Below, piece after piece: positions 51,921 through 60,750 of a stretch of DNA of 64,000 bases; positions within the stretch are counted from its first letter, which is position 1; every line of letters begins with the position of its first letter. The translations under genes and the position numbers were made by a program. Origin of the DNA: Nesterenkonia aurantiaca. GTDB lineage: Bacteria > Actinomycetota > Actinomycetes > Actinomycetales > Micrococcaceae. The DNA lies in contig NZ_SOAN01000003.1 in the NCBI RefSeq assembly GCF_004364585.1, forward strand, positions 240,682 through 304,681. Direction: 5' to 3'. The notes beneath the pieces are model-generated. The model was not told where the DNA came from. It worked only from the letters and a program-made list of their open reading frames with translations, and searched no databases.

Positions 51921-53092
51921 CGCAGGGCCTCGCGAAGGTCATTTATCTGGGACGGCCGGATGTGACGCAGGCAGACTACTCGACAGAACTCCCGTTTGGA
52001 GATCCCACCCGTATCGAGAACGTCGAGCATCCGCCGGGAGAACTCGCGGCCGTTGTACTTACGCACGGCGTTAACTGCTTTCGGCTGCCGGGCCTGAGAC
52101 TTGGGGCGCTGGCCAAACTCCCGTTGCAGCTCGTTCAGGTGGGTGGCCGCAGTGTCAGGGCCGATCATGCTCAACCGCTGGGCACGTACCGTTAGCGCAC
52201 TCGGGGTCACCTTGAACTCGTCGGCGGCGGCCTTCACCTCATCTAAGGTTTCTAGCGGCACGTCCTGAAGTGCGTCCTGTGGCATGAGCATGGCCCCGAC
52301 AATGTCGTACTCTCGACCGACCTCTGACCCGGGGCTGGAAGCATCGTAGGTCACCGGAGCGAAAACCCTTCTCGCTACTAGAACACTCATCAGAGCCAGC
52401 GTGAAGATCATGCGTCCCGTTGGCTCTTGGTAGTCACCATGGTCCCCGCCGGCGAGGAAAATGTATGGTACCTTCGAGTCCCTTATGGTCAGGCCACTGA
52501 ATTTCACGCCGATGAGCCGCTGCGGCATGAAGTGTTGGACGCTTCGGGATACCAACACCTGATTTGATTCAAGCCTGCTTATCAACAGATCTAAGGCGTC
52601 CTCTTTCTTGCGAGCCGAGCGAATGGCGTTGTGTGCAAGCCCTAGAGCGTGCATCAGCTTGTTGGCGTCGTCCTCGATCGTCGGGCCGGGTTTGCTGAGC
52701 AGGCCAATGATCTTGTTCTGCTTCAGAGTCTTGTCGTGCGTCTTTAACAGAGTCTGTTTGCGCAGGAGATCCTTGACAATGAGCTCTATGTCGCCCAGAT
52801 GCACCTGGTTCCGTGAGTTCACCGAGAAGGTCGTCTTGGACAAGCCGCTCAGAAGTCTTTCGGTCTTCATCTGAATCTGTGTGTCGACAACGGGCAGTGG
52901 GGCGAAGAAGAGGACGTATGGAATGTCGCCCTTCCGTGAGAGGAATAGCAGATCTTCGAAGTTGATCCATGAATTTTGGAGAGCCTTGTCGTAAGAGCGG
53001 TAAGTGCTGGCAACCGAGTTGCCCAAAAGTCCCGTGAAGACCGCTTCGTCTATGGGAGTCCATGTTCCCCTCAAAATGACATCGATCGACAT
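51917..53092 (-). CDS. ImmA/IrrE-like protein lacking the metal site, PIN partner
   Basis: 391 residues. The middle follows ImmA/IrrE proteins: LIGVKFSGLTIRD, an Arg-rich link, then MIFTLALMSVLVARR where the family has FTLAHELGH, and later VGREYDIVGAMLMPQDAL and VKAAADEFKVTPSALTVRAQRLSMI. The zinc-binding HExxH is thus absent. The N-terminal about 190 residues have no recognised domain; a C-terminal 60 residues are basic. It probably serves as antitoxin or regulator of the overlapping PIN gene. The family assignment is by pattern only. Confidence 0.6.
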   Translation of the reverse strand: MSIDVILRGTWTPIDEAVFTGLLGNSVASTYRSYDKALQNSWINFEDLLFLSRKGDIPYVLFFAPLPVVDTQIQMKTERLLSGLSKTTFSVNSRNQVHLGDIELIVKDLLRKQTLLKTHDKTLKQNKIIGLLSKPGPTIEDDANKLMHALGLAHNAIRSARKKEDALDLLISRLESNQVLVSRSVQHFMPQRLIGVKFSGLTIRDSKVPYIFLAGGDHGDYQEPTGRMIFTLALMSVLVARRVFAPVTYDASSPGSEVGREYDIVGAMLMPQDALQDVPLETLDEVKAAADEFKVTPSALTVRAQRLSMIGPDTAATHLNELQREFGQRPKSQARQPKAVNAVRKYNGREFSRRMLDVLDTGGISKREFCRVVCLRHIRPSQINDLREALR

Positions 53093-53809
53093 CTATTTGG
53101 CCTTTCTGGAATAGCAGGGATTCCGATCGTGGTGTTAGAAAATCACTATCGAATACGCACTAACCGGGATCTTTTCAGTGTGCCGTAGCCTATCGGATGT
53201 GGCGGACGCGTCTCGAACGTTGCAGGCACGCCACGTATTTGAGGTCCTCGAGAAGCGCCATGGTGACCGACTCCGAGAACTCGCTCTCTCTGCACGCCAG
53301 GCGGAGTGTGAAACCAAAGTTCCCGCATATCTCCTGGCCTCAGAATCGCCCCCGCCTCGTCATTTGACTCGGCAATGGGCGCCTCGGGGAGAACGTAGCT
53401 CCCTGACGCCAATATCTACCTCGGTGGAGGTCCACGCGTGCCAGCCAGGGTTTCTGATCTCTAGACGTTGTCCAGTGGCGAAACGTAGTGGAGTTCCGGT
53501 TCAATGATTAGTACGAGCCCCTGATCACAGACTTCATCTCTTTCCGATTTTTCTTATCGTTGTCAGGTTTGGCCACTTAATCCGCGTCGTTAGAGAGCTC
53601 ACTCACGCCATACAGCTGCGACTTGCCCGAGGAGGACGGCGAAAGGTTCCAGTAGGGGGCCGGTGACTGGTTTCCGGGTCCACGCAAAATTCCTGGTTCT
53701 CGAGCTCATTCGCTTGTCTGCCCTCGGACATGGCTTGCCTTCCGTCCGACTGAGTGGGCCTCCAACTTTTCTGTAGACGTTAAGCACGACCAATGCCTCA
53801 CCTTCGGCG
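53093..53809. other. gene-poor region, possible degraded DNA
   Basis: 717 bases with no gene I can support. On the minus strand from about 53350 to 53200 one short frame reads like the C-terminus of a protein (FGFTLRLACRESEF, then LLEDLKYVACLQRSRR) but has an in-frame stop before it and no start. This may be a remnant. Composition is intermediate. Confidence 0.5.
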
Positions 53810-55042
53810 TCAGGTGAGGGGCGTGACGTCATAGGTATGGCCTGCCTCGCGCAGCCGCTCAACCAGAATGTCACCGAGTGCGGTCGCCGGGGTCAGCGAT
53901 CCGGTGGCGGGCGGCAGACGGTCGCCGTCGAGGGCAAGTGAGAGGGCTGTCTCCCCGGCCATCACGGCGGTGGCGGCGTATCCCGGGTCGCCGGGCCCGG
54001 CTGCGATGGCGCGATAGCGCCGGCCGCTCTCCGTGGAAGCAGTCACCTGGGAATGGAACCAGCCTGAGCGCCGCGCGGCCTCGCTCGGGCCCGCACCCGG
54101 CGACGGAAGGACACGGTCAAGTAATCTCCTCGTGAAGGGTAGAGCCAGTGCGGCTCCGAACAGCCGCAGGCCAAGCGCCGTCGCCCCGGCGGTGACGGCC
54201 CCGAGAGGCCCTCGCCCCATACCCATCACTTCGCCGTACCGCAGGGACCTACCGTAGGCCCAACCCTGCAGGGCATTGCTGCGGCGTACGATCCGCGTAT
54301 TCGCCGACGCCATGATGAAGGGCGCGGCCCACGGGCCGTCATCCGAACGGCCGACCCACCCCAGATCCGGAGGCTGCCGGGTCGCGGGCTCCGCCGTCCG
54401 GTCTGGACTGAGGGAGTAGGGATCGCCCGCAAGCGATCGCAGCACAGGGTCCGTCCGGATACCGTCGAGCTGACCTCGCATGGACTCGATGGTGCCGCCG
54501 CTGACACCGCCCTTCGCCCTGGCAACGAGCTGCACCTCGGTCAGTCCGCCCGCGCCATCAGCCCGCGCGGCCTGGTGCAGGAGGAGCACCGCGAGGTCCG
54601 ACGGGACGGAGTCATAGCCGCACGCATGGACGATCCGTGCACCTGTAGTCCTCGCAAGGGCATCCCAACGGTCGATAGCTTCACGGACGAAGGACACCTC
54701 TCCTGTCAGGTCACCGTAGTGGGTGCCGGCGCGGGCACACGCCTCGACAACCGAGAGCCCATATTTCGCGTAGGGACCCACCGTGGTGAAGAGAACTCTG
54801 GTGCTAGTGGCCATTGCCGCGAGCGAGTCAGGGCGCCCCGTATCGGCCTCGATGATGGCCCAGTCATGAGCGGCGACGGGCAGTCTGGACCGTAGGGCTT
54901 CGAGCTTTACCCTCGACCTCCCCGCCAGTCCCACTCGCAGGTCCGGTGGAGCGTGGTGCGCAAGGTAACCAGCGATGAGTTCCCCGACAAAGCCGGTCGC
55001 ACCAAAGAGGACGAGGTCGTGGTCGCGCGTGGGGGACTCCAT
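53810..55042 (-). CDS. saccharopine dehydrogenase-like NAD(P)-binding protein
   Basis: 410 residues starting MESPTRDHDLVLFGATGFVG. The N-terminal Rossmann fold (GATGFVGELIAGYL, residues about 11-25, AGRSRVKLEALR) and VGPYAKYG..VVEACARAGTHYGDLTGE are typical of the family with mycobacterial trans-acting enoyl reductases. Those act on polyketide lipids in mycobacteria; other members have no known substrate. The gene is 156 bases after crtI in the same direction and could belong to the same transcript. Confidence 0.82.
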   Translation of the reverse strand: MESPTRDHDLVLFGATGFVGELIAGYLAHHAPPDLRVGLAGRSRVKLEALRSRLPVAAHDWAIIEADTGRPDSLAAMATSTRVLFTTVGPYAKYGLSVVEACARAGTHYGDLTGEVSFVREAIDRWDALARTTGARIVHACGYDSVPSDLAVLLLHQAARADGAGGLTEVQLVARAKGGVSGGTIESMRGQLDGIRTDPVLRSLAGDPYSLSPDRTAEPATRQPPDLGWVGRSDDGPWAAPFIMASANTRIVRRSNALQGWAYGRSLRYGEVMGMGRGPLGAVTAGATALGLRLFGAALALPFTRRLLDRVLPSPGAGPSEAARRSGWFHSQVTASTESGRRYRAIAAGPGDPGYAATAVMAGETALSLALDGDRLPPATGSLTPATALGDILVERLREAGHTYDVTPLT

Positions 55043-55198
55043 GGCGGCAGTCTTCCACAGCAGAGGCCGGACCGGCACCGGAAACTGCGTCCCTGTCCTA
55101 TCGCTGAAGCGCCCCGTCGCCCGAAAACCAGATCACAGACCATCACTAGTTAGCGAGGCCAGGTGCCCTGACAGCTAATTGGAATCTTGGCGTCGGTG

Positions 55199-56638
55199 TC
55201 AGCCACGCCCGCTTGGGCCGGGCTCCAGCGTGCGAAGCAACTTGTCCATCGCGATCATGGCGCCGCCCATCACTGCCGGCAGTCCGCCGCCCGGATGAAC
55301 CGAGGCGCCAACCCGCCACAGCCAGGGACGCTTCAGGCTGTGGTGGGCTGGACGGTGCAGGGGCCCGCTCATGACCAGGGGGCGGACCGGTCCATACAGG
55401 GCGCCCCCGGAAGAGCCTGCACGACTGAAATAGTTCGGATCCAGGATGGCGCTTTCCTCGAGGTACGCGTCGAAACTTTCGGGCAGTCCGGCGGCGTTCC
55501 ACACACGGCGAAGTTCCCGGTCCACAAAGGCGTTATCGAGGCCATAGCGCTGTCCGTTTGAGGGCGCCGTCAGCAGCACTGCAAGGGTATCGGCGGTGTT
55601 GGTGCCTGAGTCCGTCGCTGGATAGTAGTTGAGGAACGCCATCGTCTGGTCCGGCTCGCGTTGAGCCTCCAGGCTCGCGTAGAGCGCCTGCGGATCCTCG
55701 GGCAGAACCACGCTGTGCCGCGACATGTCTGCGGGAAGGGGACGCTTGAGCGCAGCGTAGATGGCGACCGCTGAACAGGAGAGCTTCCGCGGTGGTCGGG
55801 GTGTGCGCCCAGGCAACAGACCTTCGAGCCGGTCGGCGTCCAGGCCGCTGACCACGGCGTCCGCCCGATGTACCTTCTGGGCCGTCGTGACCTGTCCCCG
55901 CTCCAGGGCAAGGACGGGCTCATCGGTGCGAACATCGACCCCTGCAGCTCTTGCCAGGCGCTCGAGGGCCCGCACCAGTTCGTGGACACCACCCCGTGGC
56001 ACCCACACCCCGTCTTGGGCCATCACCGCAGGCATGCTGGCATACAGTGCCGGGGTGCGGGAGGGGCCCACCCCTGCGTTGAGTGTGTGGATGGCGATCA
56101 CTTCGCGCAGCCCGTCGGGCAGCCAGGTGAGACTGTCGAGATAACTGCGGGTCGTGAGCCGATGGCCGTAGAGCTTCCCCAGACGAGCCAGCGAGGGGCG
56201 CGCATCGCGTGCCATCACGGCCGTCGTCAGAAGCTGGGTCACGTCTGGGCCGATGGGTGCGTGCAGCGCTGCGAAACGCTCCCACGCCGGGTGCCACGGG
56301 TGTCCCGGAGGAACCGGCAGCGAACAGACTTCCCCGCGGAAGTAGTACCGGCCCACTTCCGGAAGCCGTTCCAGGTTCAACCCCGCCGTCTCTTCGGCGG
56401 CCAAGGATGGATCCTGACTGGAAGCATCCAGTCGGCGCAGCAGCTCCTGCCACACGGTCGGAAAGGTGAACAGCGAAGGGCCGGTGTCGATGGTCTGACC
56501 GCCGACTTCGATGCGGCTGCTCTTGCCGCCCAGTGTCGAGTCAGCTTCTAGAAGCGTGACAGTGTGTCCTGCCCATGCTGAGAGCACTGCCGCCGTCAAG
56601 CCTGCCACTCCACCACCGATCACAACGACACTGCTCAT
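55199..56638 (-). CDS. CrtI/CrtD-type carotenoid desaturase
   Basis: 479 residues. N-terminal FAD fold VVVIGGGVAGLTAAVLSAWAG and LLEADSTLGGKSS, then TGPSLFTFP. The C-terminus has the HPGGGLPAVMGGAM signature of phytoene desaturase-type enzymes. The neighbour encodes a prenyltransferase that overlaps it by four bases. The substrate could be phytoene or lycopene, or a later intermediate as with CrtD 3,4-desaturase. No crtE or crtB lies in the window. Confidence 0.82.
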   Translation of the reverse strand: MSSVVVIGGGVAGLTAAVLSAWAGHTVTLLEADSTLGGKSSRIEVGGQTIDTGPSLFTFPTVWQELLRRLDASSQDPSLAAEETAGLNLERLPEVGRYYFRGEVCSLPVPPGHPWHPAWERFAALHAPIGPDVTQLLTTAVMARDARPSLARLGKLYGHRLTTRSYLDSLTWLPDGLREVIAIHTLNAGVGPSRTPALYASMPAVMAQDGVWVPRGGVHELVRALERLARAAGVDVRTDEPVLALERGQVTTAQKVHRADAVVSGLDADRLEGLLPGRTPRPPRKLSCSAVAIYAALKRPLPADMSRHSVVLPEDPQALYASLEAQREPDQTMAFLNYYPATDSGTNTADTLAVLLTAPSNGQRYGLDNAFVDRELRRVWNAAGLPESFDAYLEESAILDPNYFSRAGSSGGALYGPVRPLVMSGPLHRPAHHSLKRPWLWRVGASVHPGGGLPAVMGGAMIAMDKLLRTLEPGPSGRG

Positions 56639-57465
56639 GGGTACCACCCCAGCAGCAGCGCCGCGGCCAGTTGAACGCCGGCCACAGTTCCGGCGACGTA
56701 GGGAAAGGCGATGGAGTAGCGGTACAAACCATGGGCGGTGGAGACGAGGGGGGAGCGGAACAGCATGTAGAGCAGACCTCCGCTGATCAGCGCGTTGACC
56801 AGCGCAACCGGCACATTGACCATGGCAAAGCCGATCGTGGCTGCGGCCCACCAGAGCCCACTCCAGAGCACCACCCCGCGAACACCGAGGCGCACCGCTG
56901 TGGTGGTGATGCCGGCGGCCTCGTCTTCCTCGATGTCCTGTACTGCGTCGAAGGTGTGCTTGGCCGCGCTCCATGCCATCAGCGCCACTGCAGCAGCCCA
57001 GACCGGACCGGTTCCCAGGGCGAGCGGAACAAAGACCATCGGCAGGGCATAGGCGGCGTTGCTGAGCGAATCAACAAACGGGCGGGCTTTGAACCGTAAC
57101 GGTGGCGCCGAATAGAAGATGAACACGAATAGATAGAGCGCTATCCATAGGAGTGCATCCCCGGGAAGCGCCCATACGAAGTACGCCAGGAACGGAAGAT
57201 TGGTCACAAGAACCGCGACCCATATCGAGATAACCTCAGCCGCGCGAATCCGTGCGCCCTCGAGAGACCCCTTACGCGGATTGAGCGCGTCGGTTTCTTG
57301 GTCGAAGATGTCATTGACGCCGTAGATGAGCAGGTTGAATGGCAGCGTCAGCCACAGCAGCAGCGCCAATGCATCCCAATGCCACAAGTGACCGGCCAGC
57401 CACATTCCCAGGACGGCAGGACCAACAGTATTGATCCACAGCACCGGCCGCGAAATATGAACCAT
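56635..57465 (-). CDS. UbiA-family prenyltransferase (lycopene elongase-like)
   Basis: About 276 residues from the first in-frame ATG, MVHISRPVLWINTVGPA; a TTG 156 bases upstream would extend it to 328, and neither start has a good ribosome site. Eight or so membrane spans. First Asp-rich motif NDIFDQETDALNPRKG and second DIEEDEAAGITTTA, needed for Mg-prenyl diphosphate. The pattern is nearest to lycopene elongases (CrtEb/LyeJ), which add C5 units to make C50 carotenoids. ATGA overlap with the desaturase gene. Confidence 0.78.
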   Translation of the reverse strand: MVHISRPVLWINTVGPAVLGMWLAGHLWHWDALALLLWLTLPFNLLIYGVNDIFDQETDALNPRKGSLEGARIRAAEVISIWVAVLVTNLPFLAYFVWALPGDALLWIALYLFVFIFYSAPPLRFKARPFVDSLSNAAYALPMVFVPLALGTGPVWAAAVALMAWSAAKHTFDAVQDIEEDEAAGITTTAVRLGVRGVVLWSGLWWAAATIGFAMVNVPVALVNALISGGLLYMLFRSPLVSTAHGLYRYSIAFPYVAGTVAGVQLAAALLLGWYP

Positions 57466-57747
57466 TCGTTGGAAGACAGATTCAGCTCCGGAATGAGTTT
57501 TGACGGTGGAGCCCCTTCTGCCTGGGAACGTAGTGGTGCCTGAATGAACTACAGGCCTGTTTTCGCCGGTGGCCTGGCTCTGTGAAGTCCAGTCGCCGAC
57601 GGCGGCTGAGCCTATGGTCAAGATGCTACGTCAGGTATCGACCGCGACCTGGACTGTTAACTCAGAGCAGGGGCCATTCCGACCAGCGCGTGCCGCTCTG
57701 CGAGCTCAGCGAACCGACTTGTGCTGCGCCGCCTGCCGCGCTTGACC

Positions 57748-57753
57748 TAAGGT
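57748..57753 (+). promoter_or_regulatory. -10 box of the SDR gene
   Basis: TAAGGT, six bases before the ATG at 57760; leaderless arrangement. Confidence 0.45.
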
Positions 57754-57759
57754 CTACCC

Positions 57760-58413
57760 ATGACGAATCTTCAGGGTGCGGTTGTTCTGGTAGTCGGCGC
57801 CACCGGCGGGCTCGGCTCGCGGATCGCCGATCAGTTGGAGAGTCACGGGGCCGTTGTTGCCCGGTCCTCGAAGTCTGCTGGGCAGGATCTCCGTGAACCC
57901 TCCGTGATTCGAGAGGTGCTCGATGCCACGAAGGCGCAGCACGGACGCCTCGACGGGCTGGTGGTTGCGTCCGGGGTCGTCGCCTTCGGCGCAGCTTCCG
58001 AGATTGAACCCGCCACGGTGGAGGAACTGTTCGCTGTGAACACGACCAGTGCGATCCAGCTCATCACCCAGAGCCAGTCCGACCTCGTGGCCTCGGCACA
58101 GGACGGCCGGGAGCCCTTCGTGGTGACACTGAGCGGCGTCGTCGCAGAGACCCCGGTCGCCGGACTGGCAGCATATTCGGCGTCGAAGGCCGGGCTCGCG
58201 GCCTTCGTCCTCGCAGCGGCGCGCGAGTACCGGCGCGCGGGCATCCGCCTCGTGGATGCCCGCCCAGGCCACACGGGCACCTCGCTGTCCGAGCACCCGA
58301 TTGCCGGGTCAGCGCCGCGATTCGGAGCGGCGCTGGATCCAGACCACGTTGCCGCGCGGATCATCACGGCGATCGTCGATGGCGAGAAGGACCTGCCCAG
58401 CACCGCCTTCTAG
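57760..58413 (+). CDS. short-chain dehydrogenase/reductase
   Basis: 217 residues of the classical SDR fold. Cofactor motif VVGATGGLGSRIAD (residues about 11-24), the VVASGVV segment in place of NNAG, catalytic Ser in VVTLSGVVAE and YSASK with Tyr and Lys near residue 145. It is shorter than usual at the C-terminus, so the substrate loop is brief. Substrate unknown. It is divergent from the prenyltransferase gene. Confidence 0.87.
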   Translation: MTNLQGAVVLVVGATGGLGSRIADQLESHGAVVARSSKSAGQDLREPSVIREVLDATKAQHGRLDGLVVASGVVAFGAASEIEPATVEELFAVNTTSAIQLITQSQSDLVASAQDGREPFVVTLSGVVAETPVAGLAAYSASKAGLAAFVLAAAREYRRAGIRLVDARPGHTGTSLSEHPIAGSAPRFGAALDPDHVAARIITAIVDGEKDLPSTAF

Positions 58414-58455
58414 TCGCGGCCGAGACGATGAGACTGGGCGTGTGTGCGAACGTCT

Positions 58456-59223
58456 CTAGAACAGCGGCCAGGGAACCGGTGACATCTCACCGGCCGGAGC
58501 CGGAAACACCCCCGCCGAACGCAACCTGGTGCAGCGACCGGCGAGTGCTGCGATCTCCTCGGCGCTGAGCAGCTCGGCCAAATCTTGACCCAGGTCACCG
58601 TCAAGCCCACTGCTGACCCGGTCGACGCCCTCGCGTTCCTCGTCGGTCAGGGGGTCTCCAACCCAACCCCAGAGGACCGTGCGCAGCTTGTGGTCACGGT
58701 GGAAGGTGAGCCCATGGTCCACGCCGTGCCGGTGGCCGTCGGACATGGCAAGGACGTGGTCACCCTTGCGGTCGGCGTTGTTGACGACGACGTCGAAGAG
58801 GGCCATGCGTCGCAGCGCTGACGAGTCCTCGTGGACGAGGGTGACCATCCGTCCCTTCTGGTCCTGTCCCTCGAGCACGTGCTTCCAGCCTGACTCCGGC
58901 ACGTCGTCCGTGGCGATCAGGTCGACGGCGCTCTGGTCCGGGTCCTGCTCCTGCCAGAGCTGGACCATTCCGTCACCCAGGGGACCATCACGCAGCCAGG
59001 TCTGCGGGACCACGCCCCAGCCGAGGGCCTCCGAGACCAGGTAGGCGGCCACCTCTCGGTGCGCCAGAGTGCCGTCGGGGAAGTCCCACAGCGGACTTTC
59101 CCCGGCCATCGGCTTGTAGACGACGTTCACCTCGCCGATGCTGCCGAGGAACGTGGCGTTCGAGGCCGTCCTGATGCGTCCGGTGAGCGTCAGTTCCGCG
59201 GTCACCAGGTCCGTCGCCGACAT
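58456..59223 (-). CDS. SCO1664 family protein (PI3/4-kinase-like)
   Basis: 255 residues starting MSATDLVTAEL at the ATG that shares a base with the previous stop. VNVVYKPMAGESPLWDFPDGTLAHREVAAY is like the N-lobe, and FDVVVNNADRKGDHVL followed by GVDHGLTFH is like the catalytic and metal loops of phosphatidylinositol-type kinases. It belongs to an actinobacterial family of unknown role, nearly always encoded next to DUF3090 and a putative phosphomutase. Confidence 0.85.
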   Translation of the reverse strand: MSATDLVTAELTLTGRIRTASNATFLGSIGEVNVVYKPMAGESPLWDFPDGTLAHREVAAYLVSEALGWGVVPQTWLRDGPLGDGMVQLWQEQDPDQSAVDLIATDDVPESGWKHVLEGQDQKGRMVTLVHEDSSALRRMALFDVVVNNADRKGDHVLAMSDGHRHGVDHGLTFHRDHKLRTVLWGWVGDPLTDEEREGVDRVSSGLDGDLGQDLAELLSAEEIAALAGRCTRLRSAGVFPAPAGEMSPVPWPLF

Positions 59224-59777
59224 CAGCCCTCGGCAGCGGTGCAGGTATGCCCGTCGGCGTCGATGGGGTAGCCGCAGAGCGGGCACGCCGGGCGCCCGGC
59301 ACCGACGACCTCACGGGTGCGCTTGGCGAACGCGCGGGCGGAGCCTACCGGCATCCGCACCAGCAGCATCTCAGTGTCCTGAGCCTCGTCTTCGGGGGGC
59401 GGTGCAACGTCGTCGTCATCTTCGAGGTCGGAGATCGGGTAGGCCTCGATGATCACCTGGGCCGTGGCGGGATCCCAGCCCAGGCTCATCGCGCCGGTGC
59501 GGAAGTGCTCCTGGACGGTCTCGAGCTGGTCGTTGTCGACAAGTTCAGGGGGAGTGCTCGTGGGAACGCTGAAGGGGTTCCCCTCCACGGTGATGAGCTG
59601 GTCGAGGATCTCGTCGATCTTCTCCGCGAGGAGGGCCGACTGCTGCTTCTCGAGGGCGACGCTCACCAGCTGCGTCCCCGAGCGCACCTGCAGGTAGAAC
59701 GTGCGCGCCCCGGGGAGGCCGATGGTGCCGACGACGGCCCGATCGGGCCAGTCAAACTCGTGAACACGTGTAGGCAT
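59223..59777 (-). CDS. DUF3090 family protein
   Basis: 184 residues. The N-terminal part (PTRVHEFDWPDRAVVGTIGLPGARTFYLQ) and the acidic middle with SDLEDDDDVAPPPEDE fit DUF3090. The C-terminus has CPLCGYPIDADGHTC, which looks like a small zinc-binding knuckle (two CxxC-type pairs). It is the middle gene of the conserved trio and overlaps its neighbour by one base. Function unknown. Confidence 0.87.
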   Translation of the reverse strand: MPTRVHEFDWPDRAVVGTIGLPGARTFYLQVRSGTQLVSVALEKQQSALLAEKIDEILDQLITVEGNPFSVPTSTPPELVDNDQLETVQEHFRTGAMSLGWDPATAQVIIEAYPISDLEDDDDVAPPPEDEAQDTEMLLVRMPVGSARAFAKRTREVVGAGRPACPLCGYPIDADGHTCTAAEG

Positions 59778-59783
59778 ATCAGT

Positions 59784-59789
59784 ATTCTA
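59784..59789 (-). promoter_or_regulatory. -10 box of the DUF3090 gene
   Basis: TAGAAT on the minus strand, six bases before the ATG at 59777; leaderless arrangement. Confidence 0.5.
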
Positions 59790-59801
59790 GGCGCATGTGG
59801 T

Positions 59802-60494
59802 TCAGGGCGTCTGATGCCCTGCGCCGCCGCCCACCGGCGCGTCACCTGCGTGAATGCCCTTCGAGAGCCATGAGAGGTCGCCCGCGTCGGTGTTGGTCGC
59901 GTGGACGCTGGGCCTACTGGCGCCGTAGCGCACGATCGACACGGAGGCGGGGCCCACGTTGATCCGCTGAAACAAATCGAGGTGCATACCGAGCGCGTCG
60001 GCGAGTATCGACTTGATGATGTCGCCATGGCTGACCGCAGCCCACACGGCCTCGGGCCCATGCTCGGCCTCTATGACTGCATCATGGCGGCGGATCGCCG
60101 CCACCGATCGAGCCTGCATCGTGGCCATCGCTTCGCCCTCGGGAAAGACGACGGCGGAGGGTTGCGACTGCACCAGCGGCCACAGCTCCTCGGTGGCGAG
60201 TTCGGTGAGCAGCCGGCCCTGCCACGTGCCGTAGTCGGCTTCGATGAGACCGTGTTCCAGCGGCGCGGCGGGCGTGCCCGCTTGTCGGTTGAGGATGTGC
60301 GCAGCGGTCTGCTGACAACGCTCGAGCGGGCTCGACACCACCGCGGCCAGGTCAATGGCCGCGAGTCGGTCTCCGGTGAGCCCCGCCTGGTCGCGCCCGA
60401 TCTGGTCCAGGCTCACGCCCTCGGCCCTGCCGGCCAGCAGCCCGGTCGCGTTTGCTGTGGTGCGGCCGTGCCGCACGAGAAGAACTGTCGCCAT
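59802..60494 (-). CDS. putative phosphomutase, histidine phosphatase fold (MSMEG_4193 family)
   Basis: 230 residues beginning MATVLLVRHGRTTAN. Catalytic RHGR at about residues 8-11 and the second His in AAVSHGDIIKSILAD; the LERCQQTA motif is typical of the fold. The family has Arg in place of the usual Glu after RHG. It is the first gene of the DUF3090/SCO1664 trio. The actual substrate has not been shown to my knowledge. Confidence 0.88.
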   Translation of the reverse strand: MATVLLVRHGRTTANATGLLAGRAEGVSLDQIGRDQAGLTGDRLAAIDLAAVVSSPLERCQQTAAHILNRQAGTPAAPLEHGLIEADYGTWQGRLLTELATEELWPLVQSQPSAVVFPEGEAMATMQARSVAAIRRHDAVIEAEHGPEAVWAAVSHGDIIKSILADALGMHLDLFQRINVGPASVSIVRYGASRPSVHATNTDAGDLSWLSKGIHAGDAPVGGGAGHQTP

Positions 60495-60500
60495 CCGTTC

Positions 60501-60506
60501 AGCCTA
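60501..60506 (-). promoter_or_regulatory. -10 box of the putative phosphomutase gene
   Basis: TAGGCT on the minus strand, six bases before the ATG at 60494; leaderless arrangement. Confidence 0.5.
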
Positions 60507-60666
60507 TCCACCCGGGCTACGGTGCGGGGGGAGTCGAGTGTGCCTCCCCCCTCCCACGGCATGTCTGTCCAGCAGGTTGGGTACGCTGGTAGTGGTGGCT
60601 CGCGCCACCGATAGCGCTTCCACGTGACGACCACGTGAATCATCGCGGAGAGGCCTGAGCGTTTCA

Positions 60667-60733
60667 GGACATGTCCAGATGGGGTGCGGCGCACCGATGC
60701 GCCAACTTCATTCCGCCGATGCCCGGCATCGGC
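60667..60733. repeat. two short palindromes upstream of the DUF1801 gene
   Basis: GGACATGTCC at 60667-60676 is a perfect palindrome. GCCGATGCC (60715-60723) and GGCATCGGC (60725-60733) form a nine-base hairpin next to the ribosome site. Either could be an operator or an RNA control element. Confidence 0.4.
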
Positions 60734-60750
60734 TGGCGAAAGGACATGAC

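Noticed and set aside
53178..53507. Plus-strand frame of 109 codons
   Set aside because: No ribosome site, family pattern or sensible hydrophobicity; composition looks random.
53599..53874. Minus-strand frame of 91 codons overlapping the end of the saccharopine-dehydrogenase-like gene
   Set aside because: It overlaps a well-supported gene in another frame and has no recognisable pattern.
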